Positions 60,846-64,000 of a DNA stretch of 64,000 bases are shown here, one piece after another. How positions within the stretch are numbered: position 1 is the stretch's first letter; each line of letters starts with the position of its first letter. The stretch is from 62-47 sp044463945 (GTDB taxonomy: Bacteria > Pseudomonadota > Alphaproteobacteria > Rhizobiales > Xanthobacteraceae). A program made the translations under genes and the position numbers. The stretch spans positions 105,979-169,978 of the forward strand of contig JBIQLW010000003.1 of NCBI GenBank assembly GCA_044463945.1, read 5' to 3'. The notes under the pieces are model-generated. The model worked only from the letters and a program-made list of their open reading frames with translations, was not told the DNA's origin and did not search any database.

Positions 60846-62468
60846 ATGAAGGAGTTCGATTACATCGTTGTCGGTGCGGGATCGGCTGGTTGCGCCGTGG
60901 CCGCACGACTGGCGGAAGATCGCGGCATCCGCGTCCTTCTGCTCGAAGCCGGGCCCAAAGATCGAAACATCTGGATCCACGTCCCGATCGGCTACGGGAA
61001 GACGATGTTCAATAGCGCCGTGAACTGGCAGTTTTATTCTGAGCCAGAACCTCATCTCAACAACCGGCGCATCTATCAGCCGCGCGGCAAGGTCCTCGGC
61101 GGATCAAGCTCTATTAATGGCCTGATTTACATCCGGGGCCATGCGAACGATTTCGACACCTGGAAAGCCATGGGTAACGAGGGATGGGGATGGGACGATA
61201 TCCTGCCCCACTTCAAGCGCGCCGAAGCCAACGAGCGCGGCGCTAGCGCTCTTCATGGAGGAGACGGACCGCTCAAGGTCTCCGATGTGCGCGGCAAACA
61301 TGAACTGGTGGAAGCTTTCATCGAAGGGGCAGTTGCGTGTGGGATCCCGCGCAATGATGACTTCAACGGCCCCATCCAGGACGGTGTCGGCTACGTGCAG
61401 CTCACCACTGGCGGCGGACGGCGGTGCTCGACCGCGCGGGGCTATCTGCGCAACGTCAACCGGGAAGGTTCGCTGACGGTCGAAACCGGTGCGCTCACCC
61501 GCAAAATTCTGTTCGACGGCCTGCGGGCCATCGGCGTCCAGTACCAACAGGATGGCCGCACCGTCGAAGCCTACGCGCGACATGAAGTGATCGTGAGTGC
61601 GGGCGCGTTCCAGTCACCGCAGCTTCTGCAATGTTCCGGCATCGGACCGGCCAACTTGCTGCGCGATATTGACGTGAAGCAGGTGATTGATCTTCCCGGC
61701 GTCGGCCAGAACCTTCACGATCACCTTCAGGTGCGGATCATGTACCGCTGCACCAAACCCATCACCACCAACGATTCGCTGCGAACGGTCTGGGGCCGCG
61801 CGCATATGGGGCTGCAATGGCTCCTTCAGCAAAAGGGGCCTGTCGCCGCCGGTATCCAGCTCGCCTGCCTGTTCGCCCGCAGCCGGCCGGAGGAGACCCA
61901 GCCCGACATCCAATTTCATTTCGGCACCATCAGTGCCGACAAGACTGCCGGGCAGCCTCATGATTTCTCCGGGTTCACCATGTCGGTGTGCCAATTGCGC
62001 CCCACGAGCCGCGGCTACCTCAAAGCGCGCAGCAATGACATGACAATGCCGCCGGAAATCTTCATGAACTATTTCGCGACGAAGGAGGATCGCCGCGTCA
62101 TGACCGCCGGCGTGCGACTGGCACAGGATATTGCCCGCTCAAAGGGCATGTCGGACTATATCGCAGCGCCTTACCAGCCGAGCCGCTTTCTGGAAACCGA
62201 TCGCGAGATCGAAGACTTCATCCGCGAAACGGCGACGACGATCTTCCATCCTGTCGGCACATGCCGCATGGGTCATGACGACATGGCGGTGGTCGATCCT
62301 CAGTTACGCGTCCACGGCGTTTCCGCGCTGCGCGTCGTCGACGCTTCGGTCATGCCAGCGGTGCTGTCCGGCAACACCAATGCAGGCTCGATTGCGATCG
62401 GGGAATATGCCTCCGATATGATCAAGAGTTCTCGACTGGCGAGAAACGTGGACACACCTGCTAGCTAG
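60846..62468 (+). CDS. GMC-family FAD oxidoreductase (choline/alcohol dehydrogenase-like)
   Basis: 540 residues. FAD motif VVGAGSAGCAVAARLAED at residues 7-24, the first GMC signature GKVLGGSSSINGLIYIRGHANDFDTW near residue 85, the second signature VSAGAFQSPQLLQCSGIG and the C-terminal catalytic region HPVGTCRMG ... VLSGNTNAGSIAIGEYA. Oxidises an alcohol to the aldehyde. An AGGAG site precedes the start. Together with the ALDH remnant further right it resembles a dehydrogenase pair for a primary alcohol, perhaps derived from the sulfated substrate. Confidence 0.93.
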   Translation: MKEFDYIVVGAGSAGCAVAARLAEDRGIRVLLLEAGPKDRNIWIHVPIGYGKTMFNSAVNWQFYSEPEPHLNNRRIYQPRGKVLGGSSSINGLIYIRGHANDFDTWKAMGNEGWGWDDILPHFKRAEANERGASALHGGDGPLKVSDVRGKHELVEAFIEGAVACGIPRNDDFNGPIQDGVGYVQLTTGGGRRCSTARGYLRNVNREGSLTVETGALTRKILFDGLRAIGVQYQQDGRTVEAYARHEVIVSAGAFQSPQLLQCSGIGPANLLRDIDVKQVIDLPGVGQNLHDHLQVRIMYRCTKPITTNDSLRTVWGRAHMGLQWLLQQKGPVAAGIQLACLFARSRPEETQPDIQFHFGTISADKTAGQPHDFSGFTMSVCQLRPTSRGYLKARSNDMTMPPEIFMNYFATKEDRRVMTAGVRLAQDIARSKGMSDYIAAPYQPSRFLETDREIEDFIRETATTIFHPVGTCRMGHDDMAVVDPQLRVHGVSALRVVDASVMPAVLSGNTNAGSIAIGEYASDMIKSSRLARNVDTPAS

Positions 62469-63203
62469 AGCTGCCGCCAGCTCCAACGGTCTTTCGCTTC
62501 GCCCAGCTCACGAAGATCAAAAATACTTCCTGCGGCGAAGACCTGCTCGACAGGATTGAGATTGGGACTTTAGGACGTAGGAAGAGCAACTTGGTGCCGG
62601 CTGCGAGAATGGCACGGCCTCTGTCTTTGTGGCTGCCGAGATCGTCGATGACGACGATGTCTCCAGGCTTGAGCGTCGGAACCAGGATTTGCTCGACAAG
62701 TCAGGAATATCTCACCGTTGATCGGGCCATCAATCTCGCACGGAGCATCGGTGCGGTCATAGCCTGGGTCTCTTCAATGAAGCCCAGCCGGAAAAGATCA
62801 AGCAGTCTTTGATACTTTTTCCATTGCCCCCCGGAGTGACGTCGGGGCGATCTTGCTTGCTGTCGTGAAGGCTTTTTGAAGCTGACGCCTTCGTGTTTGA
62901 AAAAGTGCCACGCTGAGTAATAGCTAGCCCTGATCCCGCGCTCGACCAGTTCCGCGAGCAGCGCGCACAACGTCACGTCCGGCTGCTTGGCAAGGCTACT
63001 TGAGCAGCCAGTCGCATTCGGGAGACAGCGCGTAGAGACGATTACCACCCGTCCGTCGCGCCGCCACGCCAGGGAACCGGTGCGACCACTTCATCGCGCT
63101 GGCAACGCCGACGTTTAAGGTGACCGCCGCCGGTCAGCAACTTCCCCGCTGCTACTGCGAGAACAACGCGCTCGCGCTATTCAAGAGAATAAGTCCGTCC
63201 CAT
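62469..63203 (-). pseudogene. Degenerate IS630-family transposase
   Basis: Reads in several frames from MGRTYSLE (stop) RERVVLAVAAGK at the N-terminus through KQPDVTLCALLAELVERGIRASYYSAWHFFKHEGVSFKK, a frameshifted QWKKYQRLLDLFRLGFIEET, then PTLKPGDIVVIDDLGSHKDR and LSPNLNPVEQVFA. These are successive blocks of IS630 transposases (catalytic DDE including IDDLGS and NPVEQ). At least four frame breaks and a missing stretch make it inactive. The C-terminal tail is truncated at the GMC gene end. Confidence 0.8.
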
Positions 63204-63279
63204 CGCATCCAGCCTCAACCGCTTCACACCGCGATAATGCGCCAACTACTTCAAAGCCGCCGGATACGACCCTACATGA
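63187..63279 (+). pseudogene. C-terminal fragment of a second IS630-family transposase
   Basis: VRPIASSLNRFTPR (stop) CANYFKAAGYDPT then TGA, the usual IS630 C-terminus (TPxECANYFKxAGYDxT). It runs in the opposite direction to the copy at 62469 and overlaps its N-terminal end, which suggests that one element inserted into another. Only about 30 codons remain. Confidence 0.65.
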
Positions 63280-63316
63280 TCGGAAACCACTTAACATCTA
63301 ACTCAATTGAAGAGAT

Positions 63317-64000
63317 CTAGCCGTTTGTGGTGTGGGCTTCGAGATTCCAGTAGAGGCTCTTGAGCTGCTGATAGAACCCCATCCCGCCGATGCCCTTCTC
63401 GCGGCCGATGCCGCTGCTCTTGAAACCGCCGAACGGCGTCGCGATGCTGAGCTGCTTGTAGGTGTTGATCCACACCGTACCGGCGTCGATGGCGCGGGCG
63501 ACCCGCCACGCCTTGCTATAGTCCGCGGTCCAGATGCCGGCGGCGAGGCCATAGACCGTGTCATTGGCCTGCGCGATCAGATCGTCCTCGTCGTCGAACG
63601 GCAGCGCGCACAGCACCGGGCCGAAGATTTCCTCGCGGCAGATGGTCGCCGTCATGTCGAGGCCAGTGAAAATGGTGGGCGAATAGAATGCGCCGTCCTT
63701 CAGCCGCGCATCCGACGGCCGCGCACCGCCGAGGATCACCTCGCCGTTCTCCGCGCGTCCTTGCGCCACCAGCGCCTCGACGCGGTCGCGGTGAGCGAAC
63801 GAGGCCATCGGCCCGATCTGCGCGCCGGCGGCGTCGGGCAGATCGACGCGCAGCGCCCTGCCTTCTCGATCAGCTTTTCAGGAAGGCATCGTGAATATTG
63901 CGCTGGACGAACAGGCGCGATCCGGCGACGCAGGATTGCCCGCCGGATGTCATTCGGCCTGCAATATTGACCCCCTGAGCCGGGGGATCGGCGTCCAAAA
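63317..64000 (-). pseudogene. Aldehyde dehydrogenase, frameshifted and cut by the window edge
   Basis: The last 164 codons are clean ALDH: IFTGLDMTATICREEIFGPVLCALPF, NDTVYGLAAGIWT and INTYKQLSIATPFGGFKSSGIGREKG. Upstream the frame carries on as VNIAGRMTSGGQSCVAGSRLFVQRNIHDAFLK, with the catalytic Cys, but only after two shifts: one in the T-run (minus-strand A-run) at 63874-63877, the second near 63855-63865. Between them the frame reads KLIEKAG. Either the gene is broken or the sequence has errors. The N-terminal NAD-binding half lies outside the window. Confidence 0.65.

Noticed and set aside
1..64000. tRNA, rRNA or CRISPR array
   Set aside because: No cloverleaf-like segment, rRNA-like conserved block or regularly spaced repeat was found on reading through; a covariance-model search would be needed to exclude small RNAs.

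Overview
The window is a high-GC bacterial chromosome segment. Its gene content, IS3- and IS630-type remnants and protein style (many Liv-type ABC transporters, CaiB/BaiF CoA transferases, LysR/TetR/GntR regulators) suggest an alphaproteobacterium of the Bradyrhizobium/Afipia/Rhodopseudomonas kind. That placement is inference from protein style; there is no rRNA or other marker in the window. No tRNA, rRNA or CRISPR array was seen.

Layout. (1) 1-10.9 kb: an extracellular or cell-envelope glycan cluster. It holds three glycosyltransferases, two FemAB/BioF2-like acyltransferases, a GINT1-like beta-propeller protein, two FAD enzymes and a secreted GH5 hydrolase. Three divergent promoter regions here carry the same 25-bp element about 55 bp before a start codon. 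(2) 11.2-31.2 kb: a CoA-dependent catabolic block. It has a GH105 hydrolase behind a promoter with a TetR-type operator, a TetR regulator, a fused 2-oxoacid (indolepyruvate-type) ferredoxin oxidoreductase, an acyl-CoA ligase, two CaiB/BaiF CoA transferases, an acyl-CoA dehydrogenase, a complete Liv-type ABC transporter with two substrate-binding proteins, a FAD oxidoreductase with a divergent LysR, and a second TetR. The GH105 and livH promoters share the operator core CCRAC-CA-GTYGG.

(3) 31.4-45.5 kb: a visibly more AT-rich island, flanked by a decayed IS3 transposase on the left and a broken trbB (conjugation ATPase) on the right. It encodes a GntR regulator, a polar amino-acid ABC transporter, a class III aminotransferase, hydantoinase/oxoprolinase A and B, a D-amino-acid dehydrogenase, an alanine-racemase-family protein and a DapA-family lyase. 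An identical 14-bp motif lies at the promoters of gntR, hyuB and the dapA-like gene, so the whole set looks like one regulon for an amino-acid-derived or cyclic-amide substrate.

(4) 45.5-60.4 kb: a second catabolic unit. It has a cytoplasmic sulfatase, a sulfonate/taurine-type ABC transporter with two paralogous binding proteins, a BKACE-family enzyme, a LysR regulator, a three-subunit biotin-dependent carboxylase, an SDR, an EthD-domain protein, both halves of aconitase X and a PaaI-type thioesterase. A LysR-type dyad (ATyAG-N5-CTwAT) recurs at three promoters here, which argues for one regulon under the LysR encoded in the middle. I recognise no described pathway with this combination. (5) 60.8-64 kb: a GMC oxidoreductase, nested IS630 remnants and a frameshifted aldehyde dehydrogenase running off the window.

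The best candidates for undescribed biology are regions 3 and 4, each supported by shared operator sequences rather than by adjacency alone, and the repeated promoter-leader module of region 1.
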